Positions 46,114 to 55,718 of a DNA stretch of 64,000 nucleotides are shown in pieces. The stretch's first letter is position 1. Each line of letters opens with the position of its first letter. The stretch comes from [Haemophilus] ducreyi (lineage in GTDB: Bacteria > Pseudomonadota > Gammaproteobacteria > Enterobacterales > Pasteurellaceae), in the NCBI RefSeq assembly GCF_900109315.1, contig NZ_FOJC01000005.1:62001-126000 (forward strand), in the 5' to 3' direction. Below the pieces are notes generated by a model that saw nothing but the letters and a program-made list of their open reading frames with translations, was not told the DNA's origin and made no database searches. Both the position numbers and the translations under genes were made by a program.

Positions 46114-49100
46114 TCATTTTCCTTACTATGAGGGCTTTTTTTACTAGTTTGCATTAACTCAAACCATTGTAATGTAGTACTGTGAATACTACCATAATCT
46201 AACATTACGCTTTGATTTAAAATACGTTTTAAATAGCGACTATTAAAAAATTCTTTTCCGATTAACTTTTCTAAGTTTTCCTGACAGTAGTGCTCAATAT
46301 TTTCAGCCTTATTAAGATTTTTAAAATAATCATCTAAACCTTCAAACATAGCCCATTTTAAACAAGAAAAATTGGATAAATAATCGGTTAAATAAATACG
46401 TAATTGCTTTTCTGCATCATCTTGGCTAATTTCATTAAATTGGAATACTTTCTTTTTATTTTCATCTAAATAGATAACCTTTAATTTCAACGGTTGTGAT
46501 TGTATTCGAAGAAACAAATAATAAAGCCAATAACGAATATAATCTTTATCTTTTAAACCACTGACTTTCCAAAAAACAATCTCATCACCAAACCTATGGC
46601 AAATATTACCTACAACACGTAATTCGATTCCATTAATTAAAAAGGTCTGATCAACTTCTAAAATCTCACTTTCGGTTAAATAACCCACTAATTCGTCTTT
46701 TATAATGTTAACCGATGCTACAATTTTTTGTTGTGCTAGTTGAGCAAAATTCGCCGCGGGTAAATTACCTTTCAGCTTTTCCTGTTCAAACATTTGCTGA
46801 ATTAAATCATCATCTAAGCAAACCAATTTATCACGTAGTTTATAACGATCTAATGCATTCAATACAAATTTTTCACTTTCTTCAATCTGTTTATTATTAT
46901 CCCTAAAATAAATACCTAAATGCTGATTAAAGAAATACTGCACCGGATTGACCACAAACTTAATTAACTGTTCGAGCTGAATTTCAGTAGGCAATTCAGC
47001 GTTTGAATTAAATTCACCCGGGCAAAACTCTTGCATTTTTTCCGTTTGGGTCATGGTGAGCCATTCTAGATCATAGGCATAATTTGTTTCGCTAAAGTTG
47101 TTTAGGCTAAATACTGTTAATGGATGTTGTTGCACCATTTCTGCAAAAAAGTGCTGTTCAGAAAATTTACCTTGTGGGCTGACTAATGCTAAAGATTGAG
47201 GCGCGAGATATTCAGCGAAATAATCTAGTAACTGCGAAACCATCACCGATGGTAAATGTTGCTTATTATTAATATTAGATTGTCCAATATAACTAATATA
47301 GAAAAATTGTTGTGCTGATAATAGTGCTTCTAAAAATAAATAACGATCATCATCACGCCAAGCCCGATCGCCTTTTTTAGAGGCATATTGCATTAAATCA
47401 AAACTATTCACCGTCTGCGCACGCGGAAAATCGCTTTCATTCATACCTAATAAGCAAACAACTTTAAATGGAATGGCGCGCATAGGTAATAAAGTGCAAA
47501 AATTTACCTTACCGACCAGGAAATTTAAGTTATTTTGTTGGCTATTCAATTTTTCATTAAACAATAAACTAATAATTTCAATATCAATTTGCTGTTCAAA
47601 TTTCGCATCTGTTATTTTTTGGATAATTTCTGCTAAGGCGAGATTTAATAAATTAATTGCGTGAACGCTTTCTTCATTTTCTTGATAAAAATCATTAATC
47701 AATAATGAAAGTTGTTTTTGCCATACTTCAATAGGCTGTTTTTGTTGAATAATTTGATGCCAAGCGCTCAATTTTTCAATAAAGTTTGCTAAATAACCAA
47801 CAAGCTCTGCCGATAAACCATAGCTTTCATTAAAAGCTACACTATCCTGCCAAATGCCATTTTCTTCTCTTAGGCTAATGCCCATCAATAAACGCGTTAA
47901 ACCATTTTGCCACGCATTATAATTTTGCCATTCTGATTGATCGATCGTTAAACCAAAACGAATTCCTGCTTGATTAACCCAATGCCGTACAATATGAATA
48001 TCTTGTAACTGAAACTGAAAACGTTCTCTAATGGCATTCACATCTAATAAATCAAGTAATGATTCCGCATCAAACGAGCTTTCCTTTAAGTTAAGCAGAC
48101 TCATAAAACTCATCAGAATTGGATCAACCGTTATGACCTTCTGATCAGCAAAAGCGAATGGGATATAGCGTTTATCTTCTTTCATATAACGCGAAAAGAC
48201 CGCTTCAATATAAGACGCATATTGGTTAATATCGGCTGACATGACAATAATATCTTTTGCAGCCAATGTTGGATCTTGAGCAAACATTTGCAATAAACGG
48301 TTATGCAATACTTCCACTTCTCGCATAATGCTATGGCAAGAGTGAAACTGTACTGAATCATCTTGCGAAGCAAGCAATAATTGTTGAGGATTATCAAAAG
48401 AAAGAATGGCGTTCTTTAACTTAATCAGATTTGAATCGCCTTCATAAGCATCAAAAACATCAAAAATTTGGTCGGGTTCTTGCTCAATAATTTGTGCTAA
48501 AAAATCACGCCCTTGCTTACCCCACATTGATAATAACTGATTATTTTTCTGTACAAATAACGCTTCTAATTCTTTAGCGGTCATTTTCTGCTTAAGTGCT
48601 AATTTCTCTAATACCCGATCTTCAACATTATCGCCCCAATATTCTGCACTTGGATTCAAAAAGAAGAGATGAATTTGACAATGTTCACTGAGCTTTTTTA
48701 AAACAGCTAATTGCGTCGCGGGCAAAGAGGAAATACCAAAAATAAAGACCCGCTTAGGTAATTTTGATTTTTCTATTTCTGTTAAATTATCTAATTTATT
48801 AAAATACTGTTCTTGCAAATAAGCACGATGTGAAGTCACAAACACAGATTCATCACAATCTAATTTAATATCATTAATTAATGCGCGCCATAAAATAGCC
48901 TGCCAACTTAAATTTTGCCAAATATCTTCGCTATTTTTCACTTTTAAATTTGCATGGTTCAGAATTTCATCTCGAACAATCTCAAGCCGATCATTTTCCC
49001 AATGAACCAACCAATGTGGCCGATAAACTAAATACTGATCAAATAAATCCGCTACTTTTTTAGCTAATTGATAAAGCTTTAATTGGTATTGACGCGAATC

Positions 49101-49451
49101 TTTAGTTAAATAGTACTGTAAAGATTGAAATTCAGGTAAAGTTAAATAATATGGAATTAAACGTATTAAACGCCAAGTAACCGTTTCACGTTCAAAAATA
49201 TTTTCAGTAGGAAGCTCTGGAAAGAGGACACGATATTGTTGCCATAAAAAACTCGTAGGAAAAGGGAATTCATAGTTACCTGCGATCCCTATTTGATTGG
49301 CAATTTGCATTTGTAACCATTGTGCCATTCCTACACTTTGCACTAAAACAATTTCTGCTTCAAATGGATTAGGATTAGGATTGCTTTGCTGTAATTGAAT
49401 ACATAATTTAGCGAGTGATGATAGCTTCTGAGAAAAATAGACCGTAAACAT
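46110..49451 (-). CDS. recC: Exodeoxyribonuclease V gamma subunit RecC
   Basis: Subunit of RecBCD that splits the strands and reads Chi, in double-strand break repair and degradation of foreign DNA. The 1113-residue protein has the RecC start MFTVYFSQKLSSLAKLC, VQSVGMAQWLQMQIAN, FPFPTSFLWQQYRVLFPELP, and LPMRAIPFKVVCLLGMNESDFPR in the second half. TAGGAG precedes the ATG. It directly follows the pilin-like com genes, as in H. influenzae and E. coli. Confidence 0.95.
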   Translation of the reverse strand: MFTVYFSQKLSSLAKLCIQLQQSNPNPNPFEAEIVLVQSVGMAQWLQMQIANQIGIAGNYEFPFPTSFLWQQYRVLFPELPTENIFERETVTWRLIRLIPYYLTLPEFQSLQYYLTKDSRQYQLKLYQLAKKVADLFDQYLVYRPHWLVHWENDRLEIVRDEILNHANLKVKNSEDIWQNLSWQAILWRALINDIKLDCDESVFVTSHRAYLQEQYFNKLDNLTEIEKSKLPKRVFIFGISSLPATQLAVLKKLSEHCQIHLFFLNPSAEYWGDNVEDRVLEKLALKQKMTAKELEALFVQKNNQLLSMWGKQGRDFLAQIIEQEPDQIFDVFDAYEGDSNLIKLKNAILSFDNPQQLLLASQDDSVQFHSCHSIMREVEVLHNRLLQMFAQDPTLAAKDIIVMSADINQYASYIEAVFSRYMKEDKRYIPFAFADQKVITVDPILMSFMSLLNLKESSFDAESLLDLLDVNAIRERFQFQLQDIHIVRHWVNQAGIRFGLTIDQSEWQNYNAWQNGLTRLLMGISLREENGIWQDSVAFNESYGLSAELVGYLANFIEKLSAWHQIIQQKQPIEVWQKQLSLLINDFYQENEESVHAINLLNLALAEIIQKITDAKFEQQIDIEIISLLFNEKLNSQQNNLNFLVGKVNFCTLLPMRAIPFKVVCLLGMNESDFPRAQTVNSFDLMQYASKKGDRAWRDDDRYLFLEALLSAQQFFYISYIGQSNINNKQHLPSVMVSQLLDYFAEYLAPQSLALVSPQGKFSEQHFFAEMVQQHPLTVFSLNNFSETNYAYDLEWLTMTQTEKMQEFCPGEFNSNAELPTEIQLEQLIKFVVNPVQYFFNQHLGIYFRDNNKQIEESEKFVLNALDRYKLRDKLVCLDDDLIQQMFEQEKLKGNLPAANFAQLAQQKIVASVNIIKDELVGYLTESEILEVDQTFLINGIELRVVGNICHRFGDEIVFWKVSGLKDKDYIRYWLYYLFLRIQSQPLKLKVIYLDENKKKVFQFNEISQDDAEKQLRIYLTDYLSNFSCLKWAMFEGLDDYFKNLNKAENIEHYCQENLEKLIGKEFFNSRYLKRILNQSVMLDYGSIHSTTLQWFELMQTSKKSPHSKENE

Positions 49452-49528
49452 AATGGCTCCTAAAGTAGAATTTGATTTTCTACTAATTAGCGCTGATATT
49501 CAATCACTTTTATAAGTGGTGAAACACG

Positions 49529-49849
49529 CTATTCTAGCGATAGTTGCGCTGCCATTTGCTTATTCACTCTGACGTTGCCTAATGGGAAATTCACTTGAAT
49601 ATATGAAGCACCACAGTCAATCGTAAATAACACGTCGTTTTGTTGAAATTGTTTTTCACATTCTTGTGTTGCTTGTTTTAAGGCTATTTGATTTTCTAAA
49701 ATATGTAATGCCTGTTGTTGTTGATATAAATAATTTGTTTGACTCACTTGAGTTTCTTGCCAATGGCTAAAAGCGCTAAATAAAATAGCGAAAATTGCTA
49801 TCCCCACTAATAGCGAAACCATAGTTTCTGCGCGATATATTTTATTCAC
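49529..49849 (-). CDS. comQ: Prepilin-like competence protein ComQ
   Basis: Last of four pilin-like genes before recC, the place of comQ in H. influenzae and of ppdC in E. coli. From the GTG at 49849 the product has 106 residues: VNKIYRAETMVSLLVGIAIFAILF, a pilin-type hydrophobic N-terminal helix with the conserved glutamate, then QTNYLYQQQQALHILENQIALKQAT. GTG is chosen because it overlaps the end of the preceding frame and gives a short leader; AAGGA lies 12 nt upstream, which is rather far. Such minor pseudopilins serve the DNA-uptake pilus. Confidence 0.7.
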   Translation of the reverse strand: MNKIYRAETMVSLLVGIAIFAILFSAFSHWQETQVSQTNYLYQQQQALHILENQIALKQATQECEKQFQQNDVLFTIDCGASYIQVNFPLGNVRVNKQMAAQLSLE

Positions 49850-50528
49850 TGTGTAAAAAATTCCTTGAAGATGGCAAAACATTCGAGCTTGAATACTTAG
49901 CGGCTAAAGCCTCTATAACTGATTTTTTATAAACCAAATTACGTTCTTTTCTTTGATTATCCACAGATGAATATAAAACACCATATATTTTATTATTTCC
50001 TTTTATATCAAAGTGATAATTAGTGATCACAATGCCATAAAAATCACGAAATAATGAGTCATCAATAGGCTTATTTACTATCACAATTTTAGGTTATTGT
50101 TCAGAACTGATAGGCAATTCGCTTAAACTATCAATATAATTGAGCGCAATAGCGGGCTGATTAAGATCTAAAACATCACTTAATTGAGTAAAAGCAATAT
50201 ATTTCTTTCTAGTCGGTTTATTACCTAAAAATAAATCCTTTTTTTGACAGGCAAATTGATAAACCATATTACCTATCTTATAAACAATGTTTTGTCTTTT
50301 TTCCGTTTGACAAATCTTGTTTTCATCTAATGATGTGGGTAAATTAAGCCTATTTGTAATAGCAAATTTATGCTCTAAATAGCGTTTATAATCATAATTC
50401 GATAATTTTTCTTGTTGAATAAATTTTTCTTTTGCCAGAAATAAACTACTCAATACGGCCGACATACTGATTAATCCTATCAATAATGTACTTGCTTTTG
50501 CTTTAAAGATCATTAACTTGATTACCAT
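49842..50528 (-). pseudogene. comP: comP competence pilin-like gene interrupted by an in-frame TAA
   Basis: Two pieces in the same reading frame are separated by one TAA at 50096-50094. The first piece has 144 residues (hydrophobic start KASTLLIGLISMSAVLSSLF; end LSELPISSEQ). After TAA the frame runs on without a break: PKIVIVNKPIDDSLFRDFYG to NFLHSE, ending at 49842 where comQ begins. Read through, the product would be about 228 residues. Continued open frame over 80 codons and lack of a gap argue for a recent nonsense change. The start could also be the ATG at 50513. A sequencing error or read-through cannot be excluded. Confidence 0.75.
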
Positions 50529-51222
50529 TGTTTAATAAATATATGTAACTAACTAATGTATAACTGACCGCTTGTTGTTTAACTGAAGTCAATTTCAATT
50601 CAATCCTTAATAATTTTTCTTGTTTATCATTAACGCTAAACTCAAGCTTATCTACCATATAGTCCGTTAAGCTAGTAAACCTTTTCCATTCTTGCTGACA
50701 GCTATCTAGCAATGTACTACATTGTGATCCGATACAATGCTCTAATTTATTTTTATCAAAAATATAAAGCTGTTTATTTTCGACTTTAATACCAAAGACT
50801 TCTTTTACTAACTCTTTGCTAGTATTTTTATTTTGTTTAACACACGCCGATTTCTTAGTGGTTCTTTTACCTAAACAACCATCGCCATTTAAATCATAAA
50901 AAAAGATTAAACACTGCTGATTATTCGCTATTTTGTATCGTTTATCTTGCTGTGAAAATAATGAAAAATTGCTTCCCTGCCGATTTACGCCTTGATAGCC
51001 GATATGTTGGCTATGTTGTTTAAGATAATTAAGTAGTTGATGACTTTCTTTTTGCAGAAAAAGTAATTCTTGTTGTTTAACGCTATTTCGATAAACATTG
51101 GTGTATAAGGCTAATAGTGGAAATAACAATAAAACGGATAATGTTAAGGCTAACAATAATTCAATTAAACTAAAGGCTTTCTGTCTGCTTACAATTACTC
51201 CGTTTAGTTTTCGGTATAACAT
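50503..51222 (-). CDS. comO: Prepilin-like competence protein ComO
   Basis: Second of the pilin-like genes (E. coli ppdB position). The 239-residue product has a short basic leader and a prepilin-type N-terminus SRQKAFSLIELLLALTLSVLLLFPLLALYTN with the glutamate at mature position 5; the residue before the cut site is Ala, not Gly. The frame is intact. The ATG at 51222, after GGGGGCGAATTT, overlaps the comN end by 53 nt. A minor pseudopilin for the transformation pilus is the likely role, but it may have no function if comN and comP are dead. Confidence 0.75.
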   Translation of the reverse strand: MLYRKLNGVIVSRQKAFSLIELLLALTLSVLLLFPLLALYTNVYRNSVKQQELLFLQKESHQLLNYLKQHSQHIGYQGVNRQGSNFSLFSQQDKRYKIANNQQCLIFFYDLNGDGCLGKRTTKKSACVKQNKNTSKELVKEVFGIKVENKQLYIFDKNKLEHCIGSQCSTLLDSCQQEWKRFTSLTDYMVDKLEFSVNDKQEKLLRIELKLTSVKQQAVSYTLVSYIYLLNNGNQVNDL

Positions 51223-51704
51223 AAATTCGCCCCCATTGATCTAGCTGTAATATTTCATTCTCCTGATTTAAACGTAAATAAAGGCATTTCGATTCTAATC
51301 TACCCACCATACCGTCAATATTAATAAATGAATTGGGATATAAACTTTTATTACTTAATTGAATATTTTGATACTGATTGTGATAAAGGAAAAATTCATT
51401 ATTTGCAGGACAATGTTTAATATTCAAACAATCGCAGATTACTTCATTTTTACTGCCCGCCTGTTTGGATAAGGCAATTAAACACCAATTACCTGTTTTA
51501 TTATTTTGTGAAATGGTTAATGTATAATTCTTTTGTTGATAACGTGCTTTAGTTTGAATTTGATAAATAAAAGATTGTAAGTTTGCTATTTCATTATTTA
51601 ATGCAATCCGATCATACATTTGAAATAGGATAGGAGAAATGAGTAGCAATAACCAAAATAGCTAAAGTGATTAACATTTCAATTATTGTGAATGCACGAA
51701 ACAT
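51170..51704 (-). pseudogene. comN: comN competence pilin-like gene with an early frameshift
   Basis: First gene of the comNOPQ set. A good start at 51704 (GGAGG upstream) encodes MFRAFTIIEMLITLAILVIA, a clear prepilin N-terminus. The frame then leaves the homologous track and stops at 51612 after 30 codons. The rest of the protein (LLISPILFQMYDRIALNNEI and on to KQTESL, 51649-51170) continues in the frame shifted by one base. Removing one base near the TTTTGG at about 51655 joins them into one pilin-like protein of about 178 residues. Without its N-terminal helix the second part cannot be a pilin. Sequencing error or programmed slippage is possible. Confidence 0.75.
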
Positions 51705-51705
51705 A

Positions 51706-51735
51706 ACTAGTATTCCTCCGAAAAGAAATACTAGT
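51706..51735 (-). promoter_or_regulatory. comN leader hairpin with the ribosome-binding site in the loop
   Basis: On the minus strand ACTAGTATT (51735-51727) pairs with AATACTAGT (51714-51706), a perfect 9-bp stem. The 12-nt loop contains GGAGG, and the comN ATG starts 2 nt after the stem. The fold could hinder or present the ribosome site. Function inferred. Confidence 0.55.
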
Positions 51736-51747
51736 TACGTTTGCTAA

Positions 51748-51792
51748 AGAATAAAATGTGATTATGTTAATTTCACGATCTTGATCGCAAAA
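51748..51792 (-). promoter_or_regulatory. CRP-S site and promoter of comN
   Basis: On the minus strand TTTTGCGATC (51792-51783) with the opposite half GATCGTGAAA (51780-51771) forms a near-perfect Pasteurellaceae CRP-S site immediately after the fabA stop. A TATTCT -10 at 51753-51748 predicts a start near 51741, placing the site centre at about -40.5, class II CRP geometry. Confidence 0.85.
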
Positions 51793-52323
51793 TTAGAATG
51801 ATGATGTGTCTTGGAATAAGCCCACTTTCAAATCTGTAGCGGTATAAATCACACGGCCATCTACTTCTACTTCACCATCGGCTAATCCCATTACTAACTT
51901 ACGGTTAATTACGCGTTTCATATGAATTCTATAAGTGACTTTTTTCGCTGTTGGTAAGATTTGACCGGTGAATTTTACTTCGCCAACGCCCAATGCACGG
52001 CCTTTACCTTTACCCCCAATCCAGCCAAGGAAAAAACCAACCAATTGCCACATAGCATCTAGACCTAAACAGCCAGGCATAACCGGATCGCCAATAAAAT
52101 GACAACCAAAGAAAAGTAAATCTGGATGAATATCAAGTTCTGCTTCAATATAACCTTTATCAAATAAGCCACCATTTTCAGTCATTAAGTTAACTCTATC
52201 CATCATTAACATTGTTGGCGCAGGTAATTGTGGTCCTTCTTTACCAAATAATTCGCCCCGTCCTGAAGCTAATAAATCTTCATAGCTATAACTTGACTTG
52301 ATATTAGGTGTACAATTGTTCAT
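51793..52323 (-). CDS. fabA: 3-hydroxydecanoyl-ACP dehydratase/isomerase
   Basis: Makes the cis double bond in unsaturated fatty acid synthesis. The 176-residue protein has the active-site motif [23 protein letters not shown] (His75, Asp89), [11 protein letters not shown] and the C-terminal ATDLKVGLF. It lies next to the Lon-like gene and matP, the same neighbourhood as in E. coli. A palindrome covers its likely -35 region. Confidence 0.97.
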   Translation of the reverse strand: MNNCTPNIKSSYSYEDLLASGRGELFGKEGPQLPAPTMLMMDRVNLMTENGGLFDKGYIEAELDIHPDLLFFGCHFIGDPVMPGCLGLDAMWQLVGFFLGWIGGKGKGRALGVGEVKFTGQILPTAKKVTYRIHMKRVINRKLVMGLADGEVEVDGRVIYTATDLKVGLFQDTSSF

Positions 52324-52383
52324 GTTTTTAATCCTTTAAATATTACGAAAAAGCCCGTATAATCTAGGCTGATGATATTTAAA

Positions 52384-52423
52384 ATAGTACAGCCTTTTAA
52401 ATCAGCTAACAACTGTTAGCTGA
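52384..52423 (-). promoter_or_regulatory. fabA promoter with a FabR-like palindromic operator
   Basis: A 22-bp perfect palindrome spans 52402-52423, arms TCAGCTAACA and TGTTAGCTGA around AC. Its AGC-N2-ACA-N2-TGT-N2-GCT layout matches the form of the E. coli FabR operator. On the minus strand TTGTTA (52412-52407), 17-bp spacer, TACTAT (52389-52384) fits a sigma-70 promoter whose -35 lies inside the palindrome, suggesting repression. Confidence 0.6.
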
Positions 52424-52433
52424 ACAAATCCGA

Positions 52434-54071
52434 TCAGTTTTTGGTAAATAATTGGTAAATTTTTGCAAAAAATGACCCGCTAGCAGAATTTTCTTGTTCT
52501 TGTTCAAGTTGTTGATGAATCAAATTGAAAATAGTTGGTTTATCGCTTGCTGTTGTTTGGTCTTCATCATAAAAATGATGTTCTAATAAAATCCATACGG
52601 CCTCAAAGATATTTTTGACGCTCCAAATATGGAATTGTTTTGCTTTAATTGCATTGATCACGTCTGAGATTAAACTTAAATGAGAAAGGCAAGTGGCAGG
52701 AATAATAACGCCTTGCTTACCGGTTAACTGACGCGCCTTACAAAGATTAAAAAAGCCCTCAATTTTTTGATTAACTCCACCAACACTTAATACATTACCA
52801 AATTGGTCGATCGAGCCCGTTACTGCAATTGATTGTGGCAATGGTAACTTAGCCAATGCGCTGATCAATACACATAAAATCGCTAAAGAGGAACTATCGC
52901 CATCAACTTCACCATAAGATTGCTCAAATGCTAACGAAGCCGAGAAAGGTAATTGTGTGGGAAAAGCAAGTAAATTAGCTAAACAAGATTGCGCAATAAT
53001 AATGCCTTTTGAGTGAATATTCCCGCCTAACTCTACTTTTCTTTCAATATCCGTAATTTCACCATCGCCATATTGCACATTACAACTAATTCGTAACGGC
53101 TCACCAAAAGCGTATGGGATACCGTCAAACTCAATTACTGATAACGCGTTAATCTGCCCAATGAATTCGTCTGCGGTATCAATATACAGCTGATTAGTGA
53201 GCATATCTTGCAACGTATATTTATTTAACACCGCAGATTGCTGTTCTAAATAACTGAAATAACTTGCCACTTGAGCAAAAGCGGCCTGATTTGCATAAAA
53301 ATTGGTTAATCCTAACAAATGTTTTTTTAATAAGGTTGGTGAAATTGAAATACGGCTTTGATCTTCACTTTCGCGGATATACGCTTGTAAAAACTGAGTT
53401 AATGCCTGCATTGAAAAACTTCTTTGGCACCATTTTTCTGCCATCGTTTGCACATAGTCACCCCACATTTGTCGATTCTCTGCATTAAATGAAAAATAAG
53501 ATTCGATTTCTGTATAGTGGGCAAATTGATATAAGCTTTCATCATATTCTGCTAATAATGCAATATCCTCACGGTTACCAACTAAGATCAATTTAAAATG
53601 TGCTTCAATGTTAGCTAATAACGAAGGAATATGATTCATCGCGTGTGGTTCATAGCAACCAAATAACAATGCCTGTTTTAACTTATCCCATTGCGTAATA
53701 TCTAATAATAATGCTTTCACATTTAACACTAAAATGCCTTGCTCGGCTTGTTGAATAGCGCCCTCAACATTTTCTAGTCGTTGTTGTTTATCTAAATAAA
53801 GACTATAGCCAAACAAATGATTTCGATTAAATTCCGTTCTCACAATTAACGGCGAAGTTAAATCTTTCGCAACATAACCGGTTATACTTTCGATAAATTC
53901 AGGAAAAGTCTCGGTTTTGATAACTAACAATGAACCAAATTGCGCCTGTTTAAACAAATCAATCGCTTGCTTGGCATTAGTTTGAAAATCAAAAAAATTG
54001 ACCTTAGCATTAGTGGGTTTAAAAGTATGCTGTAAAGTTAGCAATTGATGTGCAATGGGAGTTAGAATCAC
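52434..54071 (-). CDS. ycbZ: Lon-like protease family protein (LonH/YcbZ)
   Basis: A 545-residue protein beside fabA and divergent from matP, as ycbZ is in E. coli. The C-terminal third is a Lon-type protease domain with the catalytic serine in GEVDGDSSSLAIL and the lysine in GGVNQKIEGFFNL. The N-terminal part lacks a clear Walker A, as in the family, so ATP use is doubtful. Substrates unknown. Confidence 0.85.
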   Translation of the reverse strand: MILTPIAHQLLTLQHTFKPTNAKVNFFDFQTNAKQAIDLFKQAQFGSLLVIKTETFPEFIESITGYVAKDLTSPLIVRTEFNRNHLFGYSLYLDKQQRLENVEGAIQQAEQGILVLNVKALLLDITQWDKLKQALLFGCYEPHAMNHIPSLLANIEAHFKLILVGNREDIALLAEYDESLYQFAHYTEIESYFSFNAENRQMWGDYVQTMAEKWCQRSFSMQALTQFLQAYIRESEDQSRISISPTLLKKHLLGLTNFYANQAAFAQVASYFSYLEQQSAVLNKYTLQDMLTNQLYIDTADEFIGQINALSVIEFDGIPYAFGEPLRISCNVQYGDGEITDIERKVELGGNIHSKGIIIAQSCLANLLAFPTQLPFSASLAFEQSYGEVDGDSSSLAILCVLISALAKLPLPQSIAVTGSIDQFGNVLSVGGVNQKIEGFFNLCKARQLTGKQGVIIPATCLSHLSLISDVINAIKAKQFHIWSVKNIFEAVWILLEHHFYDEDQTTASDKPTIFNLIHQQLEQEQENSASGSFFAKIYQLFTKN

Positions 54072-54153
54072 GAATTAGCCTCATTATAGAAATTTGGTTT
54101 ATTATACCGAATTCCGCTATACTTGCCTAAGTTTAAGAGTAATGGGGCTGAAA

Positions 54154-54600
54154 ATGAGATATCAGAAATTAGAAATTCAGGAAGCCAATTGGCAATGGAA
54201 ATATTTACTGAAAAAACATCGCGAAGGTGAAAATATTACTAAACATACTGAGCAAAGTCTTATTGAGCTAAAAGTACAATTTCTGACTACACTCCAGCAT
54301 TCACCTGCGGAAATTGAACAGTGGATTAAAGCTGAAATGACGGCTGAACAACGTAAAAGAATGCGGCAATCTATTCGTGCAAAACGAAAACGTTTCTTTA
54401 ATGCAGAAAAGCTTACCACAAAGAAAAAATCCATTGATTTAGACTATGCAAGTTGGTTACGTTTATCTAAATATTCAAAAACGCACGCAATGACATTATC
54501 AGAAACAATTAATCACTTAATTGACGAACGCGAAAATCAACATCTCTATTCAGAGCAGATGGCAAAAATGAAAGCAAGTTTAAAAAACTTACTCAAATAA
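54154..54600 (+). CDS. matP: Macrodomain Ter protein MatP
   Basis: DNA-binding organiser of the terminus region, linking it to the divisome. The 148-residue protein starts MRYQKLEIQEANWQWKYLLKKHREGE and has RMRQSIRAKRKRFFNAEKLTTKKKSIDLDYASWLRL with the ribbon-helix-helix domain after it (TLSETINHLIDE) and a C-terminal coiled coil, matching E. coli MatP. The start at 54154 is preceded by GGGGCTGAAA; the frame is open to 54094 but those residues are unlike MatP. I found no copy of its matS target (GTGAC-N3-GTCAC) while scanning the window. Confidence 0.93.
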   Translation: MRYQKLEIQEANWQWKYLLKKHREGENITKHTEQSLIELKVQFLTTLQHSPAEIEQWIKAEMTAEQRKRMRQSIRAKRKRFFNAEKLTTKKKSIDLDYASWLRLSKYSKTHAMTLSETINHLIDERENQHLYSEQMAKMKASLKNLLK

Positions 54601-54655
54601 GCGATCAGATTTTAGCTAATTATTTGCCATAATACGCGCTAATTAACTAGCATAA

Positions 54656-54684
54656 GAAAGCCCTTAAATGATTAAGGGCTATAG
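54656..54684 (-). terminator. Terminator after trpS
   Basis: AGCCCTTAA (54659-54667) and TTAAGGGCT (54672-54680), 4-nt loop; on the minus strand followed by TTTCTTAT. Confidence 0.8.
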
Positions 54685-54689
54685 AGAGA

Positions 54690-55718
54690 TTATCTGACAA
54701 AACCAATCAACTTATATACTTCATCTAAGGTTTTCTTCGCACGCATACGTGCTTTTTCAGCACCATCACGGTAAATTTTTTCTAATAATGCTTCATCTTG
54801 ACGGAATCTTTGATAGCGTTCTTGTAACCCTGTTAACAGGGCCGTAACTTGATCGGCGACTTCTGTTTTTAAATGGCCATACATTTTACCTTCAAATTCT
54901 GCTTCCAATTCAACCATACTTTTACCGGTTATCGCAGCTAAAATATCTAATAAATTAGATACTCCCGCTTTATTTTTTTGATCATATTTTATCACCGGTG
55001 GCTCATCACTATCTGTCATCGCCCGTTTAATTTTCTTAGCGACCGCTTTAGGATCTTCTAATAAACCGATCACATTATTACGGTTATCATCTGACTTAGA
55101 CATTTTTTTAGTCGGTTCAAGCAAAGACATCACCCTTGCACCCGCTTTGGCAATAAAACATTCTGGCACGGTAAAAACCGATTCAATCAGCTTTCCTTCC
55201 GCATCCTTTTTGCCGTATAACGTATTAAAACGATTAGCGATATCACGCGTAATTTCCAAATGCTGTTTTTGATCGTCACCAACCGGCACTTGATTAGCTT
55301 GATAGAGCAAAATATCTGCCGCCATTAATACCGGATAAGTAAATAATCCTACATTGACATTTCCCTCATAACGAGCCGATTTATCTTTAAATTGCGTCAT
55401 CCGCCCCATTTCACCAAAATAAGTGTAACAATTTAAAATCCAAGCTAATTGTGAATGTTCTGGCACCTGCGATTGAATGAAAATAGTGCTTTTATTAGGA
55501 TCAATACCACAGGCCAAATAAAGCGCTAAAACATCTAAGGTCGATTTACGTAATGCGATAGGATCTTGGCGGACGGTAATGGCGTGTAAATCAACAATAC
55601 AAAAAAGGCAATCATAGTCATCTTGCAGTGTGACCCAATTACGTAATGCGCCTAAATAATTGCCAATTGTTAGCTCACCAGATGGCTGAACACCACTAAA
55701 TACAATAGGTTTGGTCAT
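54690..55718 (-). CDS. trpS: Tryptophanyl-tRNA synthetase
   Basis: Charges tRNA-Trp. The 342-residue class I synthetase has the HIGH-like [13 protein letters not shown] near residue 15, the [15 protein letters not shown] region and the KMSKSDDN loop. Length is typical. Order gph-trpS matches E. coli, although 167 bp with an uptake-like site (AAGCGGTGC near 55795) separates them here. Confidence 0.97.
   Translation of the reverse strand: MTKPIVFSGVQPSGELTIGNYLGALRNWVTLQDDYDCLFCIVDLHAITVRQDPIALRKSTLDVLALYLACGIDPNKSTIFIQSQVPEHSQLAWILNCYTYFGEMGRMTQFKDKSARYEGNVNVGLFTYPVLMAADILLYQANQVPVGDDQKQHLEITRDIANRFNTLYGKKDAEGKLIESVFTVPECFIAKAGARVMSLLEPTKKMSKSDDNRNNVIGLLEDPKAVAKKIKRAMTDSDEPPVIKYDQKNKAGVSNLLDILAAITGKSMVELEAEFEGKMYGHLKTEVADQVTALLTGLQERYQRFRQDEALLEKIYRDGAEKARMRAKKTLDEVYKLIGFVR

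Noticed and set aside
49842-50084. Independent small gene (80 codons) between comP and comQ
   Set aside because: It is in the same frame as comP directly after the TAA, with a GTG lacking a ribosome site; better read as the C-terminal part of comP.
51752-51776. dif-like TTATGTTAATT next to the comN promoter
   Set aside because: Resembles a XerD half-site, but no XerC half lies at the right spacing and the stretch is explained by the CRP-S promoter.
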